Part shown: positions 11,157-20,373 of the stretch, piece by piece
Numbering within the stretch: position 1 is the first letter of the stretch
How the letters are laid out: every line of letters starts with the position of its first letter
NCBI RefSeq assembly: GCF_010682105.1
Contig: NZ_JAAGWH010000051.1
Location: 1-41,938 of the forward strand
DNA: 41,938 nucleotides
Source of the DNA: Modestobacter muralis
GTDB lineage: Bacteria; Actinomycetota; Actinomycetes; Mycobacteriales; Geodermatophilaceae
Reading direction: 5' to 3'
Position numbers and translations under genes: made by a program
Notes under the pieces: model-generated
The model's database searches: none
What the model saw: only the letters and a program-made list of their open reading frames with translations
What the model was told of the DNA's origin: nothing

Positions 11157-11962
11157 GCGTGCTGGCCGCAGCCGCCGACACCGCCGGGCAGCCGGGCACC
11201 GGGGAGGCCGTCGTCTTCTGGGTGCTCGGGCCGATCGCGCTGGCCGGGGCGCTGGGCACGGTGCTCTCGCGCAACGCCGTCCACTCCGCGCTGTGGCTGG
11301 TCAACACCATGCTCGTGCTCGGGGTCTTCTACGTCGTCCAGGGGGCGCCGTTCCTGGGCGCGGTGCAGATCATCGTCTACACCGGCGCGGTCATGATCCT
11401 GTTCCTCTTCGTGCTGATGCTGGTCGGCCGGGACACCTCCGACTCGGTGGTGGAGACCCTGCGCGGCCAGCGGCTCGCGGCGATCGTGCTCGGCATGGGC
11501 TTCGCCGGGCTGGTGGGCGCCGGGGTCGCCCGGGCCACCACCGACGTCGTCCCGCAGGGGCTGGGCGACGGTGCGGCGGGCGGCAACGTCGAGGGCATCG
11601 CCGAGCTGCTGTTCACCCGCTACCTGCTGGCCTTCGAGGTCACCAGCGCGCTGCTGATCACCGCCGCGGTCGGCGCGATGGTGCTGGCCCACGTCGAGCG
11701 CGAGCCCGGCAGCCGGCCGTCGCAGAAGGAGCTGTCGCGCGCCCGCTTCCTCACCGGCGACCACCCGCAGACCCTGCCCGGCCCCGGCGTCTACGCCCGG
11801 GCCAACTCCATCGCCGCACCCGGCCGGCTGCCCGACGGCAGCCCGTCACCGGCCAGCGCCAGCACCGGTGTGGAGCCGCAGGTCGTCGACGAGCTGCCGC
11901 TGTCCCGGCGCACCGGCGGCGGACCGGACGCCGCGCTCGGCACGCTGAGGGGGACCGAGTGA
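11153..11962 (+). CDS. nuoJ: NADH-quinone oxidoreductase subunit J (NuoJ)
   Basis: Membrane subunit, 269 residues, with five predicted transmembrane helices in the first ~185 residues. '[19 protein letters not shown]' is the conserved helix 3 with its pi-bulge Gly/Tyr. The C-terminal ~85 residues after the last helix are polar and Pro/Ser-rich, so like NuoE and NuoH this subunit has a soluble tail beyond the E. coli length (184 residues). Its stop overlaps the GTG start of nuoK. Confidence 0.94.
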   Translation: MSVLAAAADTAGQPGTGEAVVFWVLGPIALAGALGTVLSRNAVHSALWLVNTMLVLGVFYVVQGAPFLGAVQIIVYTGAVMILFLFVLMLVGRDTSDSVVETLRGQRLAAIVLGMGFAGLVGAGVARATTDVVPQGLGDGAAGGNVEGIAELLFTRYLLAFEVTSALLITAAVGAMVLAHVEREPGSRPSQKELSRARFLTGDHPQTLPGPGVYARANSIAAPGRLPDGSPSPASASTGVEPQVVDELPLSRRTGGGPDAALGTLRGTE

Positions 11963-12258
11963 CGATCGCGAACTACCTGGTGCTGGCCGCCGTGCTGTTC
12001 ACCATCGGCGCGGTCGGGGTGCTGGTGCGGCGCAACGCCATCGTCGTCTTCATGTGCGTGGAGCTGATGCTCAACTCGGTGAACCTGACCCTGGTGACCT
12101 TCGCCCGCTCCACCGGCGGCCTCGACGGCCAGCTGATCGCCTTCTTCGTGATGGTGGTCGCCGCGGCCGAGGTCGTGGTGGGCCTGGCGATCATCATGAG
12201 CGTCTACCGCACCCGCCGCTCGGCCTCGGTCGACGACGTCAACCTGCTGAAGTACTGA
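11959..12258 (+). CDS. nuoK: NADH-quinone oxidoreductase subunit K (NuoK)
   Basis: Small three-helix antiporter-like subunit, 99 residues, the standard size. The conserved membrane-embedded acid is visible in '[19 protein letters not shown]', and a second one in '[17 protein letters not shown]'. Both glutamates belong to the proton pathway in E. coli NuoK. The start is GTG in a GTGA overlap with nuoJ; nuoL follows after 7 bases. Confidence 0.95.
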   Translation: MTIANYLVLAAVLFTIGAVGVLVRRNAIVVFMCVELMLNSVNLTLVTFARSTGGLDGQLIAFFVMVVAAAEVVVGLAIIMSVYRTRRSASVDDVNLLKY

Positions 12259-12265
12259 GCCGGCC

Positions 12266-14170
12266 ATGGACACCGTCACGACCCCCGGTCTGCTCGGCGC
12301 CTCCTGGCTGCTGATCGCCCTGCCGCTCGCCGGGGCGGCGGTGCTGCTGCTCGGCGGCCGGCGCACCGACCGGTGGGGCCACCTGCTGGCCACCGGAACC
12401 GTGGCCACCGCGTTCCTCCTCGCCGTGCTGTGCACCGTGCAGCTGGCCGGGCTCGACGAGCGCTCGGTGAGCGTCGACCTGTTCACCTTCCTGTCCACCG
12501 GGGAGCTGGACGTGCAGGCCGGGCTGCTGTTCGACCCGCTGTCGGCGGTGTTCGTGCTGCTGATCACCGGTGTCGGCGCGCTGATCCACGTCTACTCGAT
12601 CGGCTACATGGCGCACGACCCCGCCCGCCGGCGGTTCTTCGCCTACCTGAACCTGTTCGTCGCCGCGATGCTGCTGCTGGTCCTCGGCAACAGCTATGTC
12701 GCCCTCTACGTCGGCTGGGAGGGCGTGGGGCTCGCGTCCTACCTGCTCATCGCCTTCTGGCACACCCGCCCGGCGGCCGCCACCGCGGCGAAGAAGGCGT
12801 TCCTGATGAACCGGGTCGGCGACGTCGGCCTGGCGCTGGCCGTCTTCGTGATGTTCGCCCAGCTGGGGACGACGTCCTACGCGGGCGTGTTCGGTTCCGT
12901 CGGCCTGCTCGCCGGGGGCACGGTCACCGCGATCGGGCTCCTCCTGCTGCTCGGTGCGTGCGGGAAGTCCGGGCAGTTCCCGCTGCAGGCCTGGCTCCCC
13001 GACGCCATGGAGGGCCCGACGCCGGTCTCAGCGCTGATCCACGCCGCCACCATGGTCACCGCCGGGGTCTACCTGATCGCCCGGTCGGCGCCGCTGTACG
13101 ACGCGACGCCCACCGCCCGCACCGTCGTCCTGGTCATCGGCGCGGTCACCCTGCTGATCGGGGCGGTCGTGGGCTGCGCGTTCGACGACGTCAAGAAGGT
13201 GCTGGCGTACTCCACGGTCAGCCAGATCGGCTACATGTTCCTGGCCGTGGGCCTCGGCCCGGTCGGCTACGCCGCCGGCATCGCGCACCTGCTCACCCAC
13301 GGCTTCTTCAAGGCCGGGCTGTTCCTCGGGGCCGGCTCGGTGATGCACGCGATGGACGACGAGACCGACATGCGCCGCTTCGGCGGCCTGGCCCGGCGGC
13401 TGCCGGTCACCTTCGTGACCTTCGGGCTGGGCTACCTGGCGCTGATCGGCTTCCCGTTCCTGTCCGGGTACTGGACCAAGGACGCGATCATCGAGGCGGC
13501 GCTGAACCGCGGCGGCTGGTCGGGCTGGCTGCTCGGCGGGGTCGCCGTCCTGGGCGCCGGGCTGACCGCGTTCTACATGACCCGGCTGATGCTGATGACC
13601 TTCTTCGGCAGGGCCCGCTGGCGTGAGGGCGTGCAACCGCACGAGTCCCCGACGGTGATGACCGCGCCGATGGTGGTGCTCGCTGTCGGGTCGGTCGCCG
13701 CCGGGTTCCTGCTCGTGCAGGTCTTCCCGCTCACCGACTGGCTCGAGCCGGTGTTCGGCGAGCCCGCCGAGGCCGCGCACGTGGTCGCCCCGGCGCTGGT
13801 CTCGCTGGTGGTGACCGCCGTGGTCGCCGCCGGGGCGCTCACCGCCTGGCTGGTCGTCGGCCGGCGCGAGGTGCCCACGACCGCGCCGGCCCGGGTCTCC
13901 CCGCTGGTCACCGCCGCCCGCCGCGGGCTGTACGCCGACGCGGTCAACGAGGCGCTCCTCATGCGGCCGGGCACCTGGCTGACCCGGGCGCTGGTGTGGG
14001 TCGACGCCCGCGGCGTCGACGGCCTGGTCAACGGGGCCGCGGCCGGGCTGGGCGGCTCGTCGTCCCGGCTCGCGCGGCTGCAGACCGGCTTCGTGCGCAG
14101 CTACGCCCTCGGCATCCTCGGCGGCGCCGTGCTGATCGCCGGGGCGCTGCTCGCCGGGACCACCGGATGA
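12266..14170 (+). CDS. nuoL: NADH-quinone oxidoreductase subunit L (NuoL), proton-pumping
   Basis: Largest antiporter-like subunit, 634 residues, with 14–16 predicted helices and the long C-terminal lateral helix that braces the pump modules. Hallmarks are 'YVGWEGVGLASYLLI' with the conserved Glu, 'LPDAMEGPTPVSALIHAAT', the Lys in 'GKSGQFPLQAWLPDAM', and 'DDVKKVLAYSTVSQIGYM'. It is homologous to NuoM, NuoN and the Mrp antiporters. Confidence 0.96.
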   Translation: MDTVTTPGLLGASWLLIALPLAGAAVLLLGGRRTDRWGHLLATGTVATAFLLAVLCTVQLAGLDERSVSVDLFTFLSTGELDVQAGLLFDPLSAVFVLLITGVGALIHVYSIGYMAHDPARRRFFAYLNLFVAAMLLLVLGNSYVALYVGWEGVGLASYLLIAFWHTRPAAATAAKKAFLMNRVGDVGLALAVFVMFAQLGTTSYAGVFGSVGLLAGGTVTAIGLLLLLGACGKSGQFPLQAWLPDAMEGPTPVSALIHAATMVTAGVYLIARSAPLYDATPTARTVVLVIGAVTLLIGAVVGCAFDDVKKVLAYSTVSQIGYMFLAVGLGPVGYAAGIAHLLTHGFFKAGLFLGAGSVMHAMDDETDMRRFGGLARRLPVTFVTFGLGYLALIGFPFLSGYWTKDAIIEAALNRGGWSGWLLGGVAVLGAGLTAFYMTRLMLMTFFGRARWREGVQPHESPTVMTAPMVVLAVGSVAAGFLLVQVFPLTDWLEPVFGEPAEAAHVVAPALVSLVVTAVVAAGALTAWLVVGRREVPTTAPARVSPLVTAARRGLYADAVNEALLMRPGTWLTRALVWVDARGVDGLVNGAAAGLGGSSSRLARLQTGFVRSYALGILGGAVLIAGALLAGTTG

Positions 14171-14189
14171 CCGACCGAGGGAGGACCCG

Positions 14190-15740
14190 GTGACAGACGT
14201 CCCGTGGCTGCTGCTGATGATCGTCGTCCCCGCCGTCGGGGCGGCGGTGGTCGCAGCACTGCCGCCGGCCCGCGAGGCGCTGGCCCGGCAGCTCACCCTC
14301 GCGGTCAGCCTGCTCGTGCTGCTGCTGGCCGTCGGGGCCACCGTCTCCTTCGACCCCGGCGGCGAGCGGTTCCAGCACGTCACCTCCGTCGCCTGGATCC
14401 CCGACTTCGGGGTCAGCTTCGCCCTCGGCGTCGACGGGATCGCGCTGGCGATGCTGCTGCTCACCGGCCTGCTGGTGCCGGTCGTGATCGGCGCCTCGTG
14501 GCATGACACCGCCCCGGCGAAGCGCTCGATGCGGGTGTTCTGGGCCTGGCTGCTGCTGCTCGAGGCGACGCTGGTGGGCGTCTTCGCCGCCACCGACGTC
14601 TTCCTGTTCTACGTCTTCTTCGAGGCGATGCTCGTCCCGATGTACTTCCTGATCGGCAGCTTCGGCGGGCCGGCCCGGCAGTACGCCGCGGTGAAGTTCT
14701 TCCTCTACAGCCTGCTCGGCGGGCTGGTCATGCTCGCCGCGGTCATCGGCCTGTACGTGGTCAGCGAGTCCGAGCTCGGCCGGGGCACGTTCGCCTTCGA
14801 CGCGCTGCGGCAGCTCGACATCGACCCGGGCGTGCAGAAACTGCTGTTCGCCGGCTTCTTCCTGGCGTTCGCGATCAAGTCGCCGCTGGTGCCCTTCCAC
14901 ACCTGGCTGCCCGACGCCGGCGCCGAGGCCCCGATCGCGGGCTCGGTGCTGCTGGTCGGGGTGCTGGACAAGGTGGGCACCTACGGGTTCCTGCGGTACT
15001 GCCTGCCGCTGTTCCCCGACGCCTCACGCGACCTCGCCCCGTGGGTGCTGGTGCTCGCCGTCGCGGGCATCATCTACGCCGCGCTGCTCGCGGTGGGCCA
15101 GAGCGACCTCAAGCGGCTGGTGTCCTGCACGTCCATCGCGCACTTCGGCTTCATCGCGCTGGGCATCTTCGCCTTCACCACCGAGGCGGCCACCGGCGCG
15201 GTGGTCTACATGGTCAACCACGGCATCGCGACCGGCCTGCTCTTCCTGGTGGTCGGGATGGTCATCAGCCGCACCGGCTCGCGGCGGGTCGCCGACGCCC
15301 GCGGGCTGGCCGCGACCGCCCCCGTGCTGGCCGGGGTGTTCCTGGTCGCGGGGCTGGCCTCGTTGGCGCTGCCGGGCACCGGCAGCTTCGTCGGGGAGTT
15401 CCTGGTGCTCATCGGTTCCTTCCCGGAGCGCCCGGTGTTCACGATCGTGGCCACCGTCGGCATCGTGCTGGCCGCCCTCTACGTTCTGCTGCTGGTCCAG
15501 CGCACCCTGCACGGCCCACCGCCGGACGACGAGGACGCCCCGGCGCCGTCCGGTGGTGGCGCGACCGCCGTCGCGGTGCAGGCACGGTCACGGGTGCGCG
15601 ACCTGACCCGGCTGGAGACCGCCGTCGTCGCGCCGCTGGTGGCCCTGGTCGTGGTCCTCGGGGTGTACCCGCAGCCGCTCGTCGACCTGGTCACCCCGGC
15701 CGTCGAGGCCACGCTCACCGACCTCGGGGGAGCCCGCTGA
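14190..15740 (+). CDS. nuoM: NADH-quinone oxidoreductase subunit M (NuoM), proton-pumping
   Basis: Second antiporter-like pump subunit, 516 residues and about 14 helices. Motifs are 'DVFLFYVFFEAMLVPMYF' with the key Glu, 'HTWLPDAGAEAPIAGSVLL', the Lys in 'GVLDKVGTYGFLRY', and 'QSDLKRLVSCTSIAHFGF'. The start is GTG preceded by GGGAGGAC, 19 bases after nuoL, the widest gap in the operon. An Ala/Pro/Asp-rich cytosolic loop lies near residues 445–465. The TGA stop shares its last base with the nuoN ATG. Confidence 0.96.
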   Translation: MTDVPWLLLMIVVPAVGAAVVAALPPAREALARQLTLAVSLLVLLLAVGATVSFDPGGERFQHVTSVAWIPDFGVSFALGVDGIALAMLLLTGLLVPVVIGASWHDTAPAKRSMRVFWAWLLLLEATLVGVFAATDVFLFYVFFEAMLVPMYFLIGSFGGPARQYAAVKFFLYSLLGGLVMLAAVIGLYVVSESELGRGTFAFDALRQLDIDPGVQKLLFAGFFLAFAIKSPLVPFHTWLPDAGAEAPIAGSVLLVGVLDKVGTYGFLRYCLPLFPDASRDLAPWVLVLAVAGIIYAALLAVGQSDLKRLVSCTSIAHFGFIALGIFAFTTEAATGAVVYMVNHGIATGLLFLVVGMVISRTGSRRVADARGLAATAPVLAGVFLVAGLASLALPGTGSFVGEFLVLIGSFPERPVFTIVATVGIVLAALYVLLLVQRTLHGPPPDDEDAPAPSGGGATAVAVQARSRVRDLTRLETAVVAPLVALVVVLGVYPQPLVDLVTPAVEATLTDLGGAR

Positions 15741-17272
15741 TGCCCGACATCCAGGCACCGGACCTGTCCTTCGCCGCCCTCGCGCCGCTGCTGTTCGTCC
15801 TCGGCGCGGCCGCGGCCGGTGTGCTGGTCGAGGCGTTCGTGCCCCGCGCCGCCCGGCACCGCACGCAGGTGGCCCTCGCCCTGGTGGGGATGCTCGGCGC
15901 GCTCGTGGGCACCGTCCTGCTGGCCGGCACCCAGGAGGTGACCGCCGCCGGCGCGCTCGCCGTCGACGGGCCCGCGCTGTTCCTGCAGGGCACCATCGCC
16001 GCGCTCGGGGCGCTGTCGGTGCTGCTGTTCAGCGAGCGCGCCCTCGACCCGGCCCGCTCGGCGTTCGTCGCCGCCGCCGCGGTCCCGGCCGGCACCGTGC
16101 GCGACCGGGAGCTGGCCACCTCGACCCGGGTGCAGACCGAGGTCTACCCGCTGGCCTCCTTCGCCGTCGGCGGCATGATGCTGTTCACCGCCGCCAACGA
16201 CCTGCTGGTCATGTTCGTGGCGCTGGAGGTGCTGAGCCTGCCGCTGTACCTGATGGCCGGGCTGGCCCGCCGCCGGCGGTTGCTGTCCCAGGAGGCGGCG
16301 GTCAAGTACTTCCTGCTCGGCGCCTTCGCCTCGGCGTTCTTCCTCTACGGGCTGGCGCTGGTCTACGGCGCCACCGGCAGCATCCGGCTGTCCGACATCG
16401 GCGCCGCCTCGGGCCGGACCGGCAGCGAGCCGCTGCTGCTGCTGGGCCTCGGCCTGCTCGTGGTCGGGCTGATGTTCAAGGCCGGCGTCGCGCCGTTCCA
16501 CAGCTGGACGCCGGACGTCTACCAGGGCGCGCCCACCGCGGTGACCGCCTTCATGGCCTCGGCCACCAAGGTCGCGGCGTTCGGGGCCGTGCTCCGGCTG
16601 CTGTACGTCGGGTTCGGCGACGCGGCGGACACCTGGCGGCCGCTGGTCTACACGCTGGCGATCGTGTCGATGGTCGTCGGCGCCGTGCTCGGGCTCACCC
16701 AGACCGACCTCAAGCGCATGCTGGCGTACTCCTCGATCGCGCACGCCGGGTTCCTGCTCACCGGCGTCCTCGGCGTCGACGGCTCCGGGCTCGCGGCGAC
16801 GATGTTCTACCTGCTGGCCTACGGGCTGACCACGCTCGGCGCGTTCGGGCTGCTCACCTTGGTCCGCGACGGCGACGGGGAGGCCAGCGCCCTCAGCGGC
16901 TGGGCCGGGCTCGCCCAGCGGTCGCCGGTGGTGGCGGCGCTGATGACCTTCTTCCTGCTCGCCCTGGCCGGGCTGCCGCTGACCAGCGGGTTCACCGGCA
17001 AGTTCGCCGTCTTCCGGGCCACCATCGAGGCCGGGGCCTGGCCGCTGGCGGTGGTGGCCCTGGTCGCCAGCGCCGTGGCGGCCTTCTTCTACCTGCGGGT
17101 GGTCGTGCTCATGTACTTCGCCGAGCCCGCGGCCGACGGCCCGACCGTCGGGGTTCCCGGCCTGCCGACCACCGTGGTGCTGGCCGTCACGGCGGCCGCG
17201 ACGCTGCTGCTGGGCCTGCTGCCGGGGACGGTGCTCGACCTCGCCCGGTCCGCGGCCGTCCTCGTCGGCTGA
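15740..17272 (+). CDS. nuoN: NADH-quinone oxidoreductase subunit N (NuoN), proton-pumping
   Basis: Third antiporter-like subunit, 510 residues. Conserved features are 'FVALEVLSLPLYLMAG', 'QEAAVKYFLLGAFASAFFL', 'FKAGVAPFHSWTPDVYQG', 'TKVAAFGAVLRLL' and 'TDLKRMLAYSSIAHAGF', with the Lys/Glu proton-path residues in place. Last gene of the operon. I see no strong terminator after it; 63 bases later the polyprenyl synthetase starts on the same strand, so some read-through is possible. Confidence 0.96.
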   Translation: MPDIQAPDLSFAALAPLLFVLGAAAAGVLVEAFVPRAARHRTQVALALVGMLGALVGTVLLAGTQEVTAAGALAVDGPALFLQGTIAALGALSVLLFSERALDPARSAFVAAAAVPAGTVRDRELATSTRVQTEVYPLASFAVGGMMLFTAANDLLVMFVALEVLSLPLYLMAGLARRRRLLSQEAAVKYFLLGAFASAFFLYGLALVYGATGSIRLSDIGAASGRTGSEPLLLLGLGLLVVGLMFKAGVAPFHSWTPDVYQGAPTAVTAFMASATKVAAFGAVLRLLYVGFGDAADTWRPLVYTLAIVSMVVGAVLGLTQTDLKRMLAYSSIAHAGFLLTGVLGVDGSGLAATMFYLLAYGLTTLGAFGLLTLVRDGDGEASALSGWAGLAQRSPVVAALMTFFLLALAGLPLTSGFTGKFAVFRATIEAGAWPLAVVALVASAVAAFFYLRVVVLMYFAEPAADGPTVGVPGLPTTVVLAVTAAATLLLGLLPGTVLDLARSAAVLVG

Positions 17273-17320
17273 GCAGGGCGGCAGCCAGGTGGTCGGGTCC
17301 GGGCCGGGGCCGGCGGGCTG

Positions 17321-17326
17321 TATCTT
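17321..17326 (+). promoter_or_regulatory. Candidate -10 element of the polyprenyl synthetase gene
   Basis: TATCTT stands out in a very GC-rich gap. It lies 9 bases before the ATG at 17336, so initiation 7–10 bases downstream would give a leaderless or nearly leaderless mRNA, common in actinobacteria. There is no convincing -35 box and no Shine-Dalgarno sequence. Confidence 0.45.
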
Positions 17327-17335
17327 CAGCGGTTG

Positions 17336-18412
17336 ATGACCGGAGCCGGCACCACCAGCCCACGTGGCGGCGGGAGCGAGACCCAGCGGGACACCCAGCT
17401 GTGGCACCGGCCCTCCACCCCTCCCTCGACGATGGGCCCCTGGCTGCCCGAGGGCGAGCTCGGCCTCGCGCTGTCCGCGGGGCTGCTGCGGGTCGAGTCG
17501 GCGCTGGCCACCGCGGTGGCCAGCGACCACGCCTTCGTCAGCGAGGCGGCCGGTCACCTGATGGCCGCCGGCGGCAAACGGTTCCGGCCGATGCTGGCGC
17601 TGCTGGCCGCCCAGCTGGGGAACGGCGAGGCCGACGAGGTGGTCGCCGCTGCCGTCGTCTGCGAGCTGACCCACCTGGCCACGCTGTACCACGACGACGT
17701 GATGGACGAGGCCTCCGTCCGCCGTGGGGCGCCGAGTGCCAACAGCCGGTGGACCAACAGCGTCGCCATCCTGACCGGTGACTTCCTCTTCGCCCGGGCC
17801 TCGGACCTGCTCGCCGACCTCGGCCCCGAGGCCGTGCGGGTGCAGGCGAAGACCTTCGAGCGGCTGGTCACCGGTCAGCTCCGGGAGACCGTCGGCGCCG
17901 CGCCCGGCGAGGACCGCGTCGACCACTACCTCGGCGTCCTGGCCGACAAGACGGGCTCGCTGGTCGCCACCTCGGCCCGCTTCGGCGCCACCTTCGCCGG
18001 CGCCCCCGCCGAGCTGGTCACCGCGCTGACCGCGTTCGGTGAGGAGGTCGGCGTCGCCTTCCAGCTCTCCGACGACCTGATCGACATCGTCAGCGAGGGC
18101 GGGGCGTCGGGCAAGCTGCCGGGCACCGACCTGCGCGAGGGCATCGCCACCCTGCCGGTGCTCTTCGCCCTGGCCGGTGACGACCCGGCCGAGGCCCGGC
18201 TCCGTGAGCTGGTCGCCGGCCCCGTGGTCGACGACGCCGAGCACGCCGAGGCGCTGGCGCTGCTGCGCTCCTCCGCCTCGCTGGCCCGGGCGACCGCGGT
18301 GCTCAACGACTACGCCGACCGGGCCCGCGCCCGGCTGGTCGCCGTCCCCGAGGGGCCGGTCCGCGAGGCGCTGTCGGCGCTGTGCACCTACGTGGTCACG
18401 CGCACCTCCTGA
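17336..18412 (+). CDS. Polyprenyl diphosphate synthase (trans-isoprenyl family)
   Basis: All-trans polyprenyl diphosphate synthase, 358 residues, which condenses isopentenyl diphosphate onto an allylic primer. Both Asp-rich motifs are intact: D120-D121-x-x-D124 in 'YHDDVMDEA' with the following 'RRG', and D246-D247-x-x-D250 in 'LSDDLIDI'. 'GGKRFRPML' near residue 77 is the conserved diphosphate-binding stretch. Its place directly after nuoN is shared by other actinobacteria and suggests it makes the long side chain of menaquinone, the electron acceptor of complex I. Chain length cannot be read securely. The ATG at 17336 (a TTG lies one codon earlier) fits the -10 element just upstream; the first ~30 residues are not conserved, so a later start is possible. 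Confidence 0.9.
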   Translation: MTGAGTTSPRGGGSETQRDTQLWHRPSTPPSTMGPWLPEGELGLALSAGLLRVESALATAVASDHAFVSEAAGHLMAAGGKRFRPMLALLAAQLGNGEADEVVAAAVVCELTHLATLYHDDVMDEASVRRGAPSANSRWTNSVAILTGDFLFARASDLLADLGPEAVRVQAKTFERLVTGQLRETVGAAPGEDRVDHYLGVLADKTGSLVATSARFGATFAGAPAELVTALTAFGEEVGVAFQLSDDLIDIVSEGGASGKLPGTDLREGIATLPVLFALAGDDPAEARLRELVAGPVVDDAEHAEALALLRSSASLARATAVLNDYADRARARLVAVPEGPVREALSALCTYVVTRTS

Positions 18413-18446
18413 ACGCACCACCCGATCCCGGGGCATCCTGGGGCGG

Positions 18447-19643
18447 GTGAACCGCGCCGCCCTCCTCCCGCTCGCCGCCGTCCTCGCCCTCGCGGGCTGC
18501 AGCGCCGCACCCGGTGAGCAGGGGGAGGAGGCGGCCACTGACGTCCCGGACGCCGCCGCCTCCGCCCAGGGGGTGCCGGCGCTGCAGGTCGACGTCCTCG
18601 CGGAGGACCTCGACCACCCCTGGGACGTCGCCCGCGCGCCCGACGGCACGCTGCTGGTCGACGAGCGCGGCGGGGCCTTCACGGCGGTGCGCCCCGACGG
18701 CAGCGTGCAGGAGCTCGACGCCGACCTCGACGACCTGTTCGCCGACGGGGAGACCGGGCTCATGGGGTTGACCCTGGACCCGGCGTTCGCCGACAACCGG
18801 CGGTTCTACACCTGTCAGGGCGTCCGGACCGACGACGGCGCCGAGGTCCAGGTGATCGCCTGGACCGTCGACGAGGGCTGGACGGCGGCCACCCGGGTGG
18901 CCGACCCGCTGCTGGGCGGCATCCCGGTCAACGAGTCCAGCGGCCGGCACGGCGGCTGCCGGCCGCGCTTCGACACCGAGGGCCAGCTGCTGGTGGGCAC
19001 CGGCGACAACGCGGTCGGCAGCAACCCGCAGGACCTGGGCACCCTGGCGGGCAAGGTGCTGCGGATCGACCCGGCCACCGGCGAGGCCTCGGCCGGCAAC
19101 CCGTTCCTCGACTCGCCGGACCCGGTCACCCGGCTGATCTGGACCTACGGCCACCGCAACGTGCAGGGCATCGCCGTCCAGCCCGGCACCGGGGCGGTCT
19201 ACAGCGTCGAGCAGGGCAGTGACCGCGACGACGAGGTGAACCGGTCGGTCCCGGGCGGCAACTACGGCTGGGCCCCCGAGGGCGAGGGCGGCGACTACGA
19301 CGAGAGCGTGCCGATGACCGACCTCGCGCTGCCCGGCGCGATCGCCGCGGTGTGGTCCTCCGGCGACCCGACCATCGCCGCCAGCGGTGGCGGCTTCCTG
19401 TCCGGCCCGCAGTGGGGCGGCTACGACGGCGTCCTGCTGCTCGGCGTGCAGAAGGACACCGGCGTGCTCGCGCTGCGCCTCGGGGACGACGGCGCGCTGG
19501 TCGAGCAGTTCCGCGTGCCCGAGCTGGAGGACACCTACGGCCGGGTGCGCTCGCCGGTCCAGGGCGACGACGGCGCGCTGTACGTGACCACCGACAACGG
19601 CGACGGCGAGGACCAGCTGCTGCGGGTCACCCCGCGGGGCTGA
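18447..19643 (+). CDS. Lipoprotein of the PQQ-type sugar (glucose/sorbosone) dehydrogenase family
   Basis: The 398-residue product starts with a short lipoprotein signal (GTG start, one Arg, hydrophobic core, lipobox L15-A-G-C18), so it should be anchored outside the cytoplasmic membrane. The mature part is the six-bladed propeller of soluble glucose/aldose dehydrogenases: 'LDHPWDVARAPDGTLLVDE', 'GETGLMGLTLDPAF', 'TYGHRNVQGIAVQPGTG', 'EQGSDRDDEVN' and 'GGNYGWAPEGEG'. Known relatives oxidise aldose sugars with PQQ, but many actinobacterial members have no proven cofactor or substrate. No PQQ synthesis genes are present here. It converges with the next gene and overlaps it by 17 bases. Confidence 0.85.
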   Translation: MNRAALLPLAAVLALAGCSAAPGEQGEEAATDVPDAAASAQGVPALQVDVLAEDLDHPWDVARAPDGTLLVDERGGAFTAVRPDGSVQELDADLDDLFADGETGLMGLTLDPAFADNRRFYTCQGVRTDDGAEVQVIAWTVDEGWTAATRVADPLLGGIPVNESSGRHGGCRPRFDTEGQLLVGTGDNAVGSNPQDLGTLAGKVLRIDPATGEASAGNPFLDSPDPVTRLIWTYGHRNVQGIAVQPGTGAVYSVEQGSDRDDEVNRSVPGGNYGWAPEGEGGDYDESVPMTDLALPGAIAAVWSSGDPTIAASGGGFLSGPQWGGYDGVLLLGVQKDTGVLALRLGDDGALVEQFRVPELEDTYGRVRSPVQGDDGALYVTTDNGDGEDQLLRVTPRG

Positions 19644-20289
19644 CCCGGTCCCGCACCCGCGCCGGGACCCCGACGCCGGGCGGGAGCAGCGGGTCGTCCG
19701 CCGGCTCGCCGAACACCGTGCGCACCGGCAGCACCCCGCCCCAGACCGGCGCGGCCAGATCACGGTCGTCGTCGCCGGGCGGGCCGGTGCGCACCTTGAG
19801 GCTGGCCTCGGTGAGGTCCAGCGCGAGGACGGCGGTGGCGGCCAGCTCCCTGCGGTCGGGCCGGCGGGTCGCGTCCCACGAGCCGGGGGCCAGCTGCTCG
19901 GTCAGGGCGGCCAGGCCGCGCTCGCGCTCGGCCGGGTCGGTGACCGGGCGGGCCACGCCGTGCACCACCGCGCAGCGGTAGTTCATCGAGTGGTGGAACG
20001 ACGAGCGGGCGTAGACGACCCCGTCCACGTGGGTGACGGTGAGACACACCGGGGCGCCGGCCGTGGCGGCGCGCAGGATGGCCGCCCCGGTGGAGCCGTG
20101 CAGGTAGAGGGTGTCGTCGACCCGGCCGTAGCCCGTGGGCAGCACCACGGGCGCGCCGTCCAGCACGACGCCGAGGTGCCCGACCAGCCCGGCGTCGAGG
20201 ACGGCGTACAGCTCGGCCCGGTCGGTGCGGGCGCGAGACGAGCCCCGGCGCACGGTGCTGCGGGCGGTGGGGGACAGCGGTGTGGTCAC
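19627..20289 (-). CDS. Pyridoxamine 5'-phosphate oxidase-like flavin-binding protein
   Basis: A 220-residue split-barrel protein of the COG3467 type. Typical features are the start region 'RTDRAELYAVLDAGLVGHLG', 'LYLHGSTGAAILRA', 'VCLTVTHVDGVVYARSSFH' followed by 'MNYRCAVVHG', and the end 'SLKVRTGPPGDD'. Members bind FMN or related cofactors, and most have unknown substrates; a real role in pyridoxal phosphate salvage is not shown. It is transcribed away from a MocR-type regulator across a repeat-rich region of about 85 bases, the usual sign that the regulator controls it. The start is GTG without a clear ribosome binding site. Confidence 0.83.
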   Translation of the reverse strand: MTTPLSPTARSTVRRGSSRARTDRAELYAVLDAGLVGHLGVVLDGAPVVLPTGYGRVDDTLYLHGSTGAAILRAATAGAPVCLTVTHVDGVVYARSSFHHSMNYRCAVVHGVARPVTDPAERERGLAALTEQLAPGSWDATRRPDRRELAATAVLALDLTEASLKVRTGPPGDDDRDLAAPVWGGVLPVRTVFGEPADDPLLPPGVGVPARVRDRVSPAG

Positions 20290-20309
20290 CCGGTCATCGT
20301 CGCGCAGCG

Positions 20310-20356
20310 AGTGGCCTCACCCGAGAGCCACTGGGCTGGCATCCTGGGAGGCCACT
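20310..20356. promoter_or_regulatory. Repeat-rich divergent control region, probable MocR operator
   Basis: AGTGGCCTC at 20310–20318 and GAGGCCACT at 20348–20356 are perfect 9-bp inverted repeats. A third GCCACT lies at 20327–20332, in direct orientation and 24 bases from the last copy. MocR/PdxR regulators typically bind direct and inverted repeats in the region shared with their divergent target gene. The right arm ends 18 bases before the MocR start codon. Confidence 0.55.
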
Positions 20357-20373
20357 TCACCCCGGAGGTCCGC

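Noticed and set aside
15479-18796. 1,105-codon open frame on the minus strand across nuoM, nuoN and the polyprenyl synthetase
   Set aside because: It crosses three well-supported genes and their gaps, and is low complexity (His, Gln, Gly, Arg). Lack of stops follows from third-position GC in the real genes.
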